A DNA stretch of 64,000 nt, from NCBI GenBank assembly GCA_947623455.1, contig OX392527.1, forward strand, positions 50,326,401 to 50,390,400, written 5' to 3'. The stretch comes from Mimachlamys varia (Eukaryota; Mollusca; Bivalvia; Pectinida; Pectinidae). The position numbers and the translations under genes were made by a program. Below the pieces are notes generated by a model that made no database searches, was not told where the DNA came from, and saw nothing but the letters and a program-made list of their open reading frames with translations. This document shows, piece by piece, positions 1 through 11,974 of the stretch. The first letter of the stretch is position 1, and each line of letters begins with the position of its first letter.

Positions 1-2024
1 TTCGTCCTGAAGGGTTGCCTGATATGTAGACTCTATAAATTGTATTTTTCTAAAAAAAAAACTCCAGAATCTACAGGTCAGGAATGAGTTGGAATTGGAA
101 TGCCCCAGCCTCGTACTTGTATTCTTTATAACAATTTTAGATAAATGAATGGTGAGTGTGTAAAGTGTTGTCTGGAAGTGAATTGTGTCTGTGTGCGGAA
201 GTTGTATGTAGAGTGTACATTATTTTATTTAGTGTTTGTTTCATTTTTCATTGTAACAGTCTCATAGAATCTATGGAAGGTCATTTATTGCAGCGAAATC
301 AATATTTTTATCACTCTCATTGGCTCATATTTATACATGTAATTAAATGAATTGAACAAATGTTCCGTAGTTTGAGTGGTGGTTTTACAACCAGTTTACT
401 TGACTTCCAAACCAACTGCAACCAGAGTTTTCAGTTTTGTTGAGACAGAATCTGCATAATAGTTTATTTGAGCGAAAAAACTATGTAAGGGCTTTCCCAG
501 CGATAACCATAGGGGAAAGATGGAAGGCACTTTTTCAGAGACCATCTCACCCATCAAATATTTACACTTAATAAAATGATTTAATATTTGAAAAGACGGG
601 CAGATCAGTTTTTAAGACCACCACCCATAAGATATTATACAGGTGCCTCCCAGCTTCCCCTCATGATTATTCATGGGATAACCCTTACAGAAATGTCATA
701 TGAAGGATATCTCTTGGTGTTTCTTGTCATAGTCAAATTTCAGGTTCCACTTTCAGTGTTAACTTACAAAGATATTAATCCAAAAATTGTCTGTTTAAAA
801 TGTGAGCTAGTCTCATGTAAATAGCATTCGTTTGCTTTCTGTAAGTTGATATAGATTAGCAAGTGCATTTTGAGGACAAGGAAAATAAGAAATGTTTATA
901 CTGTTATACAGTTCCACAAAATACAGTAATCGGAATGGAGAATGTGGTTGGAGACGAGAAGTTTTAGAATCATTTAAGGAATATTTCTTTTAACCATCAT
1001 AATGTCTTTAAATCAAAAATTCCTGAAGCACATTTATCTCACTTGTGTATCATCTCCATGTTTTAAACAGATACAAAAATACTTTTTAATACATTGAAAG
1101 ATATTCCTGCCATCATTTCTTTTACTATCACTTCCAAAGTTACCGGGTATGTTTGTATGACCAATTTTAAAAACGGCCAGTCAAATCTAAATATTAATGA
1201 TCTCCCATTTTTTCATGCGAGAAAGCAGTGTGTAGGCTAGCTCAACATGAATTTATTAAAACGGGTGCAACTTTAATACAATTATACCAAAATAAAAGGA
1301 AATATTGATTGTGAATAGAATGATAGCACACATAACATGACCTGAACATATATACTGGTTTAAAACTGATTTTAAGGCATGTGTTTCTGAAATTCATGTT
1401 TCATTTTAATACATTATTATTTTGAAATTTCAAACTTGTGTACAGTCATCAAACTTATTTCAAACGGCATTAAAGTATTTCCTTTGAGCTATACTGACCT
1501 CTGTAGTCTATGTTTATATCTTAAGTTATAAAATCTTTTTTCTAATTCACGATTTATGAATAAATGAATATCATGTTATGAATATTGATGAAGCATATGA
1601 ATGTGTATTCTAATTTGTGAACTGTTTTTAAAAAGTGAGGTGAAATAATACAAATTATGTGTTAAATTTTTTATGTTTTAGTTTGTTTTGTTCCTGCCTC
1701 TGTATCTCCATGAAAATAAGATTTCAGGATCTTTTCTTGTTTTTGTGCCATTAACATAACAGGGGAACATTACATAACACAATAGGTATATCTTTACTGG
1801 ATTTTGCATAATAGTTCTTTGCTTTTATGTAGATAGAAGTAAGTTAAAGTGAGGATTTCATTGTCTCGTTTGCAACTAGGACATGACCAAACAGGTACTT
1901 AAGTAATCGCCTTGTTAATATTTTCCTAGATCTATCATTCTGTACCTGCACCAGCACAAGTTTAGCGCGAACAACACTAGGTAGAGATATTCAAGATTCA
2001 AGATTTTTTATATATCTGTCTTTA
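1..2024. other. No gene or repeat recognised
   Basis: AT-rich, only short chance frames on both strands, no splice-linked coding signal. Confidence 0.4.
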
Positions 2025-2388
2025 AAGGCCCAATATACATGTACGTAACTTTTGGCAAAACTTGAAACGAAAATCAAGCCTAATAACTTTTAATATTTAT
2101 AGATTTAGCTAAGATTAACTGATATCGGTAATATTCAAGATGAATTCTTCCGCAGTTACCGGTGCAGCAGCAGTTGGCACACTATTTGTAAACATGCGTC
2201 CATTTCGAACCGTCTTCTACCTTCAGTTTGTTGTTGAAGTGGGCCCTACCTGAACTATTTTCAATTCTTTGGATTTTTTCTTTTGGACTTCGTTTTAGGC
2301 TTATATTTGCATGGTTATCAACTGGATTTTTTTCAGAATCACGAAAATTTCCCTGAAGTTACGTATATTGGGCCTTTAACTCTTTTAA
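2025..2388 (+). mobile_element. GGCCCAATATACG TIR element, copy 1
   Basis: It begins AAAGGCCCAATATAC and ends GTATATTGGGCCTTT, so the ends are inverted repeats of about 20 bp. The ~360 bp inside is non-coding and shared with five other copies. It is a non-autonomous DNA-transposon-like (MITE) family. Confidence 0.85.
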
Positions 2389-3178
2389 TTAGAAATTAGA
2401 ATAACCTGACAAAATTCAGTTATCAATTAAAATGCATACATGTTAAAAAGACACTTATTAGATATTGAGTTATGAGAGACCATAACAAACAAGTTGCCAC
2501 TATATAGCTGTGTGATCACCATGGAATAAAGAGAATGAAAGGAAGTTGCCTCCCTTGATGCATTCAGAGCGGCACAATCATGATGCAATCTGATTAAAAT
2601 GCAGATCCCTGTTTTCCCACAGTTTTACAAGGATCTGACAAACATCCCAAAAGAGGTCATGTTCTGATGACCTTTGTCGCCTCCACTCAAGAAGAATTTT
2701 CTAGCCACGCTGTCATCTGCAGCAAGTCATTTCGTCACATTAGCCTACGATACAATTATGCAAGCTTTGTCACCTCAAAAATTCATATTTCAGATTCTGA
2801 AGGTAGTAATTTGACTGGCTAATGTAAAAGGTCATCTGAACGTTACCCCCTATAGGATGACGCAGCAGAGAGATATAGGATGACGCAGCAGAGAGAAGTT
2901 TACAGAACGGCGTGGAGATCAAGATATGATTTTAATCAGATTGGAAAATGATGCCAAACATACTAATTTGTTATTTACCGAGATTATAGAAGGGCATGAT
3001 TTTTTTTTAGATATTTTAAAATTAATCTCTCCGTGCACAAGGGCAAAATGTGTGCATAGCAGTGTAGTTAGTTTGAAATATGAATATCTGTCCTATACCA
3101 CCGGTCTGTCCCGATACTGTAATAACCGACAATGAGGGTACCTGGAGGCTCGACAAGTGGATTGAGGATCTAATTATT

Positions 3179-3570
3179 AAAGGCCCAATATACGTAACTT
3201 CAGGAAATTTTTGTGATTCTGAAAAATTCTGAAAAAAAAATCCAGTTAATAACCATGCAAAAATAAGTCTAAAACGAAGAAAACCTGAGCGGTAATTTAC
3301 AAGAAACCCTTGACAAAAAAAATCCAAAGAATTGAAAATAATTCAGGTGGGGCTCACTTCAACAACAAACCGAAGGTAGAAGACGGTTCGAAATGGACGC
3401 GTGTTTACAAATAGCGTGTTTCAACTGCTGCTCTACCGGTAACCGCGAAAGAATTCATCTTGAATATTGCCGATATCAGTTAATCTTAACTATATCCATA
3501 AATATAATAAGTTATTAGGCTTGATTTTTGCTTCAAGTTTCGCCGAAAGATACGTATATTGGGCCTTTAA
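3179..3570 (-). mobile_element. GGCCCAATATACG TIR element, copy 2
   Basis: Reverse orientation copy, inside copy 1 of the tandem duplication. Both terminal repeats are present. Confidence 0.85.
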
Positions 3571-3948
3571 TATACAATTATGCAAGCTTTGTCGCCTCAA
3601 AAAATTCACATTTCAGATTCTGAAGGTAGTAATTTGACTGGCTAATGTAAAAGGTCATCTGGACGTTACCCCCTATAGGATGACGCAGCAGAGAGAAGTT
3701 GATTGAACGGCGTGGAGATCAAGATATGATTTTAATCAGATTGGAAAATGATGCCAAACATTCTAATTTGTTATTTAACGAGATTATAGAAGAGCATGAT
3801 TTTTTTAGATCTTTTAAAATTAATCTCTTCGTGTACAGGGGAAATATGAATATCTGTCCTATACCACCTGTCTGTCCTGGTACTGTAATTAATAGTCGAC
3901 AATGGGGGTACCTGGACGCTTGACAAGTAGATTGAGGATCTAATTATT

Positions 3949-4322
3949 AAAGGCCCAATATAAGTAACTTCAGGAAATTTTTGTGACTGAAAATTTCTGG
4001 AAAAAAATACCAGTTGATAACCATGCAAAAATAAGCCTAAAACGAAGTAAACTCCTGACAGAAAAATCCAAAGAATTGAAAAGAACTCATGTGTGGCCCA
4101 CTTCAACAACAAACCGAAGGTAGAATACGGTTCAAAATGGACGCGTGTTTACAAAATACCGAAATAACGAGTTTCAACTGCTGCTGTACCGGTAACCGCC
4201 TAAGAATTAATCTTGAATATTGCTGATATCAGTTAATCTTAACTAAATCTTTAACTATAATGAGTTATTAGGCTTGATTTTAGCTTCCAAGTTTTGCCGA
4301 AAGTAACATATATTTGGCCTTT
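3949..4322 (-). mobile_element. GGCCCAATATACG TIR element, copy 3
   Basis: Reverse orientation copy, inside copy 2 of the tandem duplication. Its left flank is identical to that of copy 2. Confidence 0.85.
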
Positions 4323-4326
4323 AATA

Positions 4327-6654
4327 ATTTCGGCAAAATCTGATTTTGTTACAGCCGAGAATTATTGTGAGATACAAGTGTATGGGGAATGCAAAAAAAC
4401 GTTCATGAATTGCCTCATTATCGCATACGATATACTGGGTACAAGAAGTGCACTTCTGTTTCCCTTTTGTCATAATGATTTGTCACATGCTATAATGTCA
4501 TTAGCATCTCTGATGTGATGGTTTTAACGAGAAAGAAAAGAAAAAAAATCTGAGAATACCGAAGGGTCAACAAAACTATAATCCAAACTCAAAATCCATT
4601 AAAACAAGGGGCAAATCATTAATAAAGGCAAGATTCACATGGAAACCCCTTGCAAACAGTACAAGAGATAAAGGCCATGTGTACCAGAAGAGTAAGAGTT
4701 CTGCTTCATGGACGACACTCGCCATGTACCTAGGTCGCGTCAAAGTAAATGTCACGTCCTCGAAGTGAGAACTGAGGTATTATTAACGATCACAACAAGT
4801 AAGTACACTTATGGGCATATTCATAATCGTTTACCTTCATATCATCAAGAATACAGAATATGGTCTCAATGAAACCAAGATGGCAACCATTCGACTTGAT
4901 CAGTCTTCATCTTACTGCATCTCCGAATCCCGGTGCCATAGGTTTGTTTGTCAGCAGCCCACATCTGTCATGAAGATCTCGATATTTTTCGAACAAGCCT
5001 TTCAATAACGAGTTAATTGTCAAATGTTAATAAACACCATATATTGTAGAAGCATTGATGCTACTATCAAGGAAAGGTAAGTTAGGAAATAAAAGTCGAA
5101 ATTACCATATGTATCCTAAGTCGTTAGCTGCCCATGTTGGTCATAATAAAAGATTGGGGTAAGTATCAGATGTAGAGGCTCAGAAGGGTATATATAAGAT
5201 CGAGTAGGTAAGCAAACGTCTTGTTGAAACAAATTGTAAGGATATGCTGCTTGTGAGTATGACGTGTACGCCATGATGTCCTGCGCTTTGTCTATCGCCG
5301 CCTTCGGTGAAAGATCCAGGCTTGTAATAATTGACAATATCTATCTTCAATGAAACGATAATATTAAGTTTTCTCATACTAGTAATTGACTGACAAACTG
5401 TCAGTGTCACATGGGTATAATTTAAAAAAGAAATACCGGAAGTATACTTGTGACTTCCACGAAGAAAGCACAGAAGATTGGTCATATTATTGCATATTTA
5501 ACATTGAATCCTGCAGTATTTTTGAGAAAAACAACCTATCTTGAGCCAGGGAACTGTCGTAGTTCTACAGTACCTTCTCTGATAACCCGAAGGACAAATT
5601 TTGCTTGGACAATACTATTTGTGTGATACATGCTTAGCATTTATCCGATAAGCCTAAATGACCTTGATATACGTCCACCGAAGGTCATAAGGCCGTGTGA
5701 GGACGTAAAACTCCCCAAAATAAAATTAATAAATAAACCTTGATATACTTTCGATTCAAAGGGGTAAAGTATATAAAACAACTTCTATATTACCAGAAGG
5801 ATCTGTTGTTTTTAGCCCACCATTATCAGATAAATATAATAGTATATAAACGTATGTTTTCAATATTAATCAATCTTAAATGAGATATTTCGCGTGACCT
5901 ATGTTAACGGTATATGAGGTTATGAGTGATTTTCATCTGACCAAAATTGATTAAGTTTCAAAATTATTCTGAAAATTCCAATACAGTATTCACCAGATAT
6001 GGATTATGTAATTCCTAAACAATTAAAAGCTTTGCAATTTTGCTTAGAATTACCATTTTGACAAATATTTCTTTTGGAAAATAACGCGATTAATTTGATC
6101 ATCTGTGAGTTAAGGTCTCCGTTTTCTATGTGATAGTGACAGACAGGTGTTTTATACATTAATAAACACCTATTAGTGGAATCGCAGACGTACCTCGGGG
6201 TTCCGGTTTACAGGTCCGTGTCAGGTTTGTATATTATAGTCCTAGCAAGTGTTTATCTGAGGGGTGAGGGGAGGATAAAACCACGGTCGTTTGTTCTGTA
6301 CGTTTACAGGATTTTGACAGATTGAATTTGATAAAGACTTCGTAAGATCAATAAACAGTGTGGATAATTGCTTGGTAATGATAGCTTGGTTATTCGTCGT
6401 AAATCTCATTCCCGAACTTAGAACGTTACAAACCAATTTTCTTCTTTCCATCATTAAGCATTTCCCTCGCAGCTATTAAAACCACAGAAGCCAGATGTAT
6501 ACCAGAAGAAGTTCCAATACCATAGGTAATTACTCTCACTGTTGTCCTGAGCGACTTGATTGTTTTTCTCTTAAGATGAAATCTCGCGAACATATTATCT
6601 TTTTAAAAAATGTTGTCTTGATCTCATCTATTCTGTACGTTACCCATTCATTTC
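4327..6654. other. No gene recognised
   Basis: AT-rich with short frames only. About 5665-5735 (GGCCGTGTGAGGACGTAAAA then CTCCCC and AATAAA) resembles the tail of a SINE. Confidence 0.35.
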
Positions 6655-6660
6655 GTGCCG

Positions 6661-6930
6661 TATGGAACGCCAATTTAACATATTATATACTCAATTAATC
6701 GCACCTATCTTTAAATAATTGAAGATAGGTTCAATTTAATTGTACCTATCTTCAAATAATTAAATATAGGTACAAATAATTTGACCTAACTTCAATTTGA
6801 TTGTACGTATCTTCAATTGAATTGAACCCTTTTCAAATAAATTGAACCTATCTTCAATTAATTTTACATGTCTTCAATTATGTGAAGATATGTGCTATTA
6901 ATTGAGTATATGTTAATTTGGCGTTCCATA
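6661..6930. mobile_element. 270-bp TIR element with 6-bp TSD
   Basis: It begins TATGGAACGCCAATTTAACA and ends TGTTAATTTGGCGTTCCATA, inverted repeats that extend ~40 bp with small differences. GTGCCG directly flanks both sides (6655-6660 and 6931-6936). The interior is a run of short degenerate inverted units (ACCTATCTTCAAATAATT and its reverse). No coding potential. Confidence 0.85.
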
Positions 6931-7158
6931 GTGCCGTTTCGCTATTTAGATACGTGTCCGGGTTTGTCTTAATCATATTACGTATACGTATTCATATTTG
7001 AATTGCATTAAGATTTTATAGAGGATCTGCCCGTATATAGCACGAAATGATATCTCGTCAAAAATGTAAGTCTAAACAGCCAGCCTTAGTGCGTTTTTTT
7101 TCTTTCCTAATGTTCTTACAATAAATGACACTAGATGACGTAATGCATACCATGATTC

Positions 7159-7235
7159 ATCGTCGGAAACCCACGGTACACTTCTCTGACGTTGATGCAT
7201 ACGTCAGAGAAGTGTACCTTGGGTTTCCGACGATG
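7159..7235. mobile_element. 77-bp foldback insertion with 10-bp TSD
   Basis: Arms 7159-7192 and 7201-7234 pair at 33 of 34 positions (ATCGTCGGAAACCCACGG...) around an 8-base loop. ACCATGATTC flanks both sides (7149-7158, 7236-7245). A TSD of this length would fit a Mutator-like mechanism (inference). Confidence 0.85.
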
Positions 7236-7324
7236 ACCATGATTCGACTGTATGGGACATAAGAAGTATGAAATGTTAATTTCTTGCGAGGTTGATTATG
7301 TTTTGAAGTTATAATGGTACATGT

Positions 7325-9910
7325 ATGTCATCTGACTAACAATTCCAGTGACTCGATGGTAAATTAACGATGTGCGCCATCTAACCACAGGGACATGTAT
7401 AGACTTAGGATAAAATTTAGTGACAAATACCAATTATATACTGACAGTTGTATATATATAGGTATTTATCACTAAATTTTATCCTAAGTCTTACATGTCC
7501 CTGTGATCTAACCAACAATTAAGCTTACTCCAATGGTACGCCACCTGCCAAATGGAAATCCAACCGCTCAATTGGTGCATTATTTGACAAACAATCCAAC
7601 TTCTCGAATGCCTTATGGCGCGCCATTTGACCAACTATTCCACTATAACTCCAATGGTCCGCCATTTGACGAACCATCCAACTACTCAAATGAAACGTAA
7701 TCTGACCAACAATTCCATCCATTCGAATAATGCACCAGGAATCTGGTCATTCAACTACTCCGATGTTGTGCAATGTGGCCAACAATCCAAAAACTACTCT
7801 TAAAGTACGCTATCTGACCAGAATAAAAATCTGATCTCCAATTTCAATTACTCGATTGGTGCGCCATCTGTCTAACTACTCTAATGTTGTGCCATATGAG
7901 CACAAATCCAACTACTCGAACAGTGCGCCAACAATCCAACTACTCGAACAGTGCGCCAACAATCCAACTACTCGAACAGTGCGCCAACAATCCAACTACT
8001 CGAACAGTGCGCCAACAATCCAACTACTCGAACAGTGCGCCTTATGGACACAATTCCAACTACTCGAACAATGCGCCAACAATCCAACTACTCGAACAGT
8101 GCGCCAACAATCCAATTACTCGAACAGTGCGCCAACAATCCAACTACTCGAACAGTGCGCCAACAATCCAACTACTCGAACAGTGCGCCTTATGGACACA
8201 ATTCCAACTACTCGCACAGTGCGCAACCGACCAACAATCCACTTACTCGAACAGTGCACCACCGAACAACAATCCAACTACCCGAACAGTGCGCTATATA
8301 AACACCAATCCAACTACTCGAACAGTGCACCACCGAACAACAATCCAACTACCCGAACAGTGCGCTATATGAACACCAATCAAACTACTCGGAACAGTGC
8401 GCCATATAAACACCAATCCAACTACTCGAACAGTGCGCCACCGACCAACAATCCAACTACTCGAACAGTGCGCCACCGACCAACAATCAAAACTAATCGA
8501 ACAGTGTGCCACCGACAAACAATCCAACTACTCGAACAGTGCGCCACCAACCCACAATCCAACTCCTTGGACAGTCCGCCACCGACCAACAATTCAACCA
8601 CTCGAACAGTGCGCCACCAACCAACAATTCAACCACTCGAACAGTGCGCCACCAACCAACAATCCAAACTACTCGAACAGTGCGCCACCGACCAACAATC
8701 AAAACTACTCGAACAGTGTGCCACCGACAAACAATCCAACTACTCGAACAGTACGCCACCAACCAACAATCCAAACTTCTCGAACATTGCGCCAACGAAG
8801 AACAATCAAAACTACTCGAACAGTGCGCCACCGACCAACAATCAAAACTACTCGAACAATGTGCCACCGACAAACAATCCAACTACTCGAACAGTGCGCC
8901 AACGACCAACAATCCAACTACTCGAACAGTGCGCCACCAACCAACAATCCAACTACGCGAACAGTGCGCCACCAACCAACAATCCAACTTCTCGAACAGT
9001 GCGCCCCCAACCAACAATCCAACTACTCGAACAGTGCGCCACCAAACAACAATCCAAACTACTCGAACAGTGCGCCACCAACCAACAATCCAACTACTCG
9101 AACAGTGCGCCACCAACCAACAATTCAACTACTCGAACAGTGCGCCATCAACCAACAATCCAACTACTCGAACAGTGCGCCACCAACCAACAATTCAACT
9201 ACTCGAACAGTGCGCCACCAACCAACAATCCAACTACTCGAACAGTGCGCCACCAAACAACAATCCAAACTACTCGAACAGTGCGCCACCAACCAACAAT
9301 CCAACTACTCGAACAGTGCGCCACCAACCAACAATCCAACTACTCGAACAGTGCGCCACCAAACAACAATCCAACTACTCGAACAGTGCGCCACCAAACA
9401 ACAATCCAACTACTCGAACAGTGCGCCACCAAACAACAATCCAACTACTCGAACAGTGCGCCACCAAACAACAATCCAACTACTCGAACAGTGCGCCACC
9501 AAACAACAATCCAACTACTCGAACAGTGCGCCACCAAACAACAATCCAAACTACTCGAACAGTGCGCCACCAACCAACAATCCAACTACTCGAACAGTGC
9601 GCCACCAACCAACAATCCAACTACTCGAACAGTGCGCCACTGACCAACAATCCAACTACTCGAACAGTGCGCCACCAAACAACAATCCAACTACTCGAAC
9701 AGTGCGCCACCAAACAACAATCCAAACTACTCGAACAGTGCGCTATCGACCAACAATCCAACTACTCGAACAGTGCGCCGGCGACCAGCAATCCTCCGTA
9801 CTCGAATGGTTTAATAGGAACAATTTCACAAACTCCAAAATGTGTGCCAGCTTACCAAAGATTAACACACTATCTGATCACCATTCCAAATGTTGTTAAA
9901 CTCATCAGAC
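7325..9910. repeat. 28-36 bp minisatellite array
   Basis: The homogeneous core (about 7890-9790) has units of 28 bp at the left (CAACAATCCAACTACTCG + AACAGTGCGC) and mostly 35-36 bp further right, with an added CACCAACCAA block. Both flanks (7325-7890 and 9790-9910) hold older, degenerate units, the usual pattern of an array that homogenises in the middle. Because 35 is not a multiple of three and the unit lacks stops, all three plus frames stay open for hundreds of codons. I treat this as an artefact of the unit, not a protein. Confidence 0.95.
7386..7505. mobile_element. 120-bp foldback element inserted in the minisatellite
   Basis: The ends CACAGGGACATGTA and TACATGTCCCTGTG are part of ~45 bp arms. 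ATCTAAC (up to 9 bp, ATCTAACCA, depending on where the end is set) flanks both sides. Removing the insert restores a minisatellite unit (GCGCCATCTAACCAACAATT), so the empty site is readable. Confidence 0.88.
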
Positions 9911-9982
9911 ACGTTATTTTAAATGAAAGCTTTCCTTGATCAGTGGTTACAGGCAGATAGATAGCTTTTACCGGCATGCCCA

Positions 9983-10043
9983 AGTCCGAAGGGTTCTGCT
10001 GTCCAAATATTTAGCGGTTCTGAGAGTCAGAACCCTTCGGACT
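9983..10043. repeat. Hairpin, 16-bp perfect arms
   Basis: AGTCCGAAGGGTTCTG (9983-9998) is the exact reverse complement of 10028-10043, with a 29-base loop. Confidence 0.8.
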
Positions 10044-10486
10044 ATCCCACTCCCAACGCTCATGCTTGCAGTAGCGAATTCTGATAGCTCTCGACACAAA
10101 AAGGATTGTCACTTCCAAATTCTTATTTGAAAACCAAATGCATCACACGCTTGTATTCGCATCAGAATCTGCCGGAAACCCTTGAATAGAGGTGGTATGT
10201 GTAACGCATTAATTAGGCTTCGGATGTAATCTTGTTGTTGAAAGACTTACCAATGAAATGCAAAAAAAATATTATATTGATTTATTGTCAATATCGATAA
10301 AAAGGAACATGAAAAAATGTACATTTCAACACCATATACCGTTAATGTTCTGAATAAGGAACAAAGTCTCTGACGTTAACGTAATTACATATTAAATAAG
10401 CCGAGTGAAACGCTAAAAATGGTTAAGATAGTATAATGCCAACAGCCCAATGGGGTTTGTTGTGAATCTAAAATAAAGTAATCGTC

Positions 10487-10880
10487 TTAACCATTGTTGC
10501 GCGTAAAGAACAACACAAAACACTCCACAATTAAGAAAAATAGAAGAACGAAAAGAAACTTTAAACTTATGAACTGTCGAGCTTTTTCAATTGCGAGAGA
10601 CACATATATGTGTTGTTTATGTACTACTTCCGGTTCCGGTTGGCGCTCTTCAACTCCTTCAGCTATGTCTTCAACACGTATTTCCGGTTTGTGTCTTCTG
10701 CTGATACCGGGTGTAATTTGTTCTCTTCGTTGACTTTTCAGCTGGTCAAGGGAAGCCCGCACTCGTGTGTAGTCCTTCCATGTAAGACTACTCCTTCTGT
10801 TTTCCCTTCGATATTCCCGGGGGTAGGGGTGCATTGCGTCAATCGGTGGAGTTTTATCGTCAGAGCTGACTGGAGATGAG
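10487..10880 (-). CDS. Possible last exon of a tail-anchored protein
   Basis: On the minus strand an open frame runs to a stop at 10487. A good acceptor (TTTTGTCTTGCGCAG|C) marks 10880 as a likely exon start; the frame itself is open back to 11086. The product has a Ser/Pro-rich start, a strongly basic middle (PREYRRENRRSSLTWKDYTR), an acidic stretch (EDIAEGVEERQPEPEVV), one hydrophobic segment of ~20 residues (FLFVLLFFLIVECFVLFF) and only five residues after it, so it would be tail-anchored. I do not recognise it. A minus-strand AATAAA lies about 200 bases downstream (10281-10286). No earlier exon was found, so it may be a chance frame. Confidence 0.35.
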
Positions 10881-11511
10881 CTGCGCAAGACAAAATTGAC
10901 ATCAAGTCTAAGTATTCCTGCTGCATGCATATATGTATGGATCTGAAGAATAACATCAAATATGTAAATACGTCTAATCTCTCTGAGTTTGTGCCAACAA
11001 TACGGACTTGTATCACCCCATATGTCCTTCACAGGAAAATCTCCATCAAACAGAACAGAAAATAAAAAAAGAATTACGTTGTTCATGTCAGAAATGTATT
11101 AATCGATGTTATCTGTGGGAGTGCACAAAAGCGATTTTACAAAGCATTGGCTGTAATGCAATATATTGATAAGGCAATATTCTGTAAACGTACATATTTT
11201 AGTGGTAATCTTATTTTAGCGATTTTATAAAGCGCTTAAACCATTCCACTAAATAGTGATTGCGCTAATATTGTAAGTTATGTTATTGCTGTCTACAGAA
11301 GAAATTGTAAACGCACCAATTCTTCAATGCGTTGTTTAAATTTGGTAATGCTATAGAATTTGAGTGCGCCAAAATTGGTGTATTTAGAGTAAAGACATAT
11401 GGCGAGAAATATTTGAAAAATAAAATGAATGGATCGTTTTATAAGGATCGTTTGATTTTGACAAATTCATTACAGTTATATCAAAATTTATTAATTATGG
11501 ACCTTCGCTGA

Positions 11512-11606
11512 GGTTAATATGGTGTTATACCAACCTGGTAGAATCAAATATTCGCCCTCGGTTAATATTTTAGAGTCGATCAGGTAGGTATAACACCATA
11601 TTGACC
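11512..11606. repeat. Imperfect inverted repeat
   Basis: The left arm GGTTAATATGGTGTTATACC and the right arm (complement of GGTATAACACCATATTGACC) form ~27 bp arms around ~40 bases. Likely a small foldback element. Confidence 0.7.
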
Positions 11607-11974
11607 GAATCAAGAGATCCTTAATATGTATATTAGATATGAAACTTGTTTGCAAAGACTAAAATTCCATAACATCTATCTTGATAACGCATGGATAATG
11701 AGGAATTGTGACTTCACAGTGATTATGACGTCATTAACTCAAAATTTACTCGGTGTTTCTAAAAGTAGAAACATCAGGTCAATATCACAAATTATGGACC
11801 TCCATGTAACCATATTTTAGCAAATGAAAATGGAAAAAATTCGGGCAATATCTAATTTCTCCTGATAAATCAATTTGAAATATAATAAAATATACCATTA
11901 CCATTGCAACTTTACATGTACTTACTATTCTATTGTACTACGAAACTAGAGATTAACAAACTATGCTTACTATA

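Larger units (their letters stand above)
2751..4326. repeat. Tandem duplication of a ~0.8 kb segment carrying a TIR element
   Basis: Copy 1 (2751-3572) and copy 2 (3573-4326) both start TACAATTATGCAAGC. They share the block around GATGACGCAGCAGAGAGAAG and GGCGTGGAGATCAAGATATG and the same left junction (GAGGATCTAATTATT) into a reverse-oriented GGCCCAATATACG element. Copies differ by substitutions and small indels, so the duplication came after the insertion and is not recent. Confidence 0.85.

Noticed and set aside
3022..4112. Minus-strand frames of about 100 codons
   Set aside because: They lie within the reverse-oriented TIR elements and the duplicated segment, and simply reflect shared repeat sequence.
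7856..9939. Long open frames (595, 500 and 477 codons) over the minisatellite as repetitive proteins
   Set aside because: All three frames, and partly the reverse strand, are open because the 28-36 bp unit lacks stops. Unit length is not a multiple of three and changes along the array, and there is no splice or start context.
10494..10879. Plus-strand frames opposite the possible tail-anchored exon
   Set aside because: They are the complement of the minus-strand candidate and show no coding character of their own.
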